Made by a program: the position numbers and the translations under genes
The notes under the pieces: model-generated
The model's database searches: none
Told to the model about the DNA's origin: nothing
The model's input: only the letters and a program-made list of their open reading frames with translations
Shown: positions 63,216 to 64,000 of the stretch, in pieces
Layout of the letters: each line of letters opens with the position of its first letter
Position numbering within the stretch: the first letter of the stretch is position 1
Source of the DNA: Lanius collurio
Lineage: Eukaryota > Chordata > Aves > Passeriformes > Laniidae
Reading direction: 5' to 3'
Length of the DNA: 64,000 nucleotides
NCBI GenBank assembly: GCA_020086605.1
Contig: JACBWW010000015.1
Coordinates: forward strand, 12,760,390-12,824,389

Positions 63216-64000
63216 ATGCACAGAGAGTGCTGCAGCTACCCAGCAGGATAGCGGATCTCCCAGTTCATGTGGAATCCTTTCCCCCTCATGCTGAATCCCT
63301 TTTTTGCATGACCCACATTTTTCTCAGTTGCACCCTATACTGCTGTGTAGGCAAGATTAGTGCCTACATCTTGCTGAGGGTGGCACTTGACAGTAGAGAA
63401 GTGCTTCAGAGTGGTGCTGGGATGATTTGGGATGAGCGAGCTCTTCCATCCTCTTGTTGGCATTCCATGTGTAAATACTATGCCTTTGACATAGCACTCT
63501 TGTATACACTGGCTGGGATGATGTTCCCTCATTAGATCAAAAGGCTGTGACTTCAAGTCTTTCCTAATGTAGCCAAAATTTGACAAGTTATTGCTGAAGA
63601 TGCATTTATAGTTTTACTTATTGCCTTATTATTTAGTTCTGAATTCATGGTGACTACTGACAAAAATAACAACGTATTTTTAAATACTCTCCAGTAGGCT
63701 TCTCCTAATTTTTTTTTCATGGTAATTTTAAAACAGTTGCTTCTTTGTTTTTCGGGGGGGGGGAAGAAAAACTAAAGAGCATATTTTTAATCCAATACGG
63801 CTTAAAAAAAATTAATAATAAAATTTCAACGTTGAAATATCAGCTGACTGAAGTCAATGGCAGCAATTTTCTTGCTGAGCTTTTTTTATACTCCTTTTCC
63901 ACTAAAGGAAGAAGGTTGAATCAGTCAGAAATGTATGTTGCCTGTGGGGAATTCAGTTTAATTCAGTGAAATCCTTCCCTGAGACAGAATAATGTCTTCC
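63216..64000. other. Non-coding stretch without a recognised gene
   Basis: Frames of 102 codons (63227-63535, +) and 83 codons (63335-63586, -) overlap and resemble nothing known. A run of ten G lies at 63754-63763. Confidence 0.7.

Overview
The window looks like non-coding vertebrate DNA, most probably from a bird. The best evidence is several copies of the CR1 LINE family. These include two minus-strand copies whose 3' ends carry the typical ATTCTATG-type tail and whose decayed ORF2 reading frames are recognisable by eye. One plus-strand copy and three short or old fragments were also seen. CR1 dominates bird genomes and also occurs in crocodilians and turtles, so 'bird' is likely but not proven. 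A probable solo LTR at about 26.95-27.26 kb resembles passerine ERVL-type LTRs as I remember them, which is weaker evidence. Apart from the repeats the sequence is AT-rich and CpG-poor, with many short homopolymer runs and no dense coding signal.

I could not identify any intact protein-coding gene, tRNA, rRNA or bacterial-type feature. The open reading frames in the window are short. Many overlap one another on opposite strands, and none except the CR1 ORF2 fragments resembles a protein I know. The window is best read as intergenic DNA or the inside of one or more long introns. Four short segments have good splice-site consensus on both sides and at least one open frame: 35590-35667 (+), 38944-39044 (+), 39638-39715 (+) and 55537-55586 (-). 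They are offered as low-confidence candidate exons, either of an unknown gene or of a long non-coding RNA.

Layout: 1-5 kb, unique sequence with a 40-bp-period duplication; 5.04-6.11 kb, the longest CR1 copy (-); 8.53-8.86 kb, CR1 (-) with its frame still open; 11.8-12.03 kb, an old CR1 tail (+); 15.0-15.46 kb, a spaced 24-bp direct repeat; 18.25 kb, a TTCC microsatellite; 22.07 kb, a CR1 3' tip (-); 26.95 kb, the probable solo LTR; 32.4-33.2 kb, a GC- and CpG-enriched island; 35.6-39.7 kb, three plus-strand candidate exons; 40.25 kb, a 90-bp tract without G; 47.47-48.00 kb, CR1 (+); 48.5-48.96 kb, an AT-rich hexanucleotide satellite containing a 393-base assembly gap; 49.14 kb, an ATCC microsatellite; 62.8-63.2 kb, an old CR1 (-). 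The remainder is unique non-coding sequence.

I found no convincing new biological system. The points most worth checking are the candidate exons, the CpG-enriched island, and the gap with its flanking 18-bp direct repeat.
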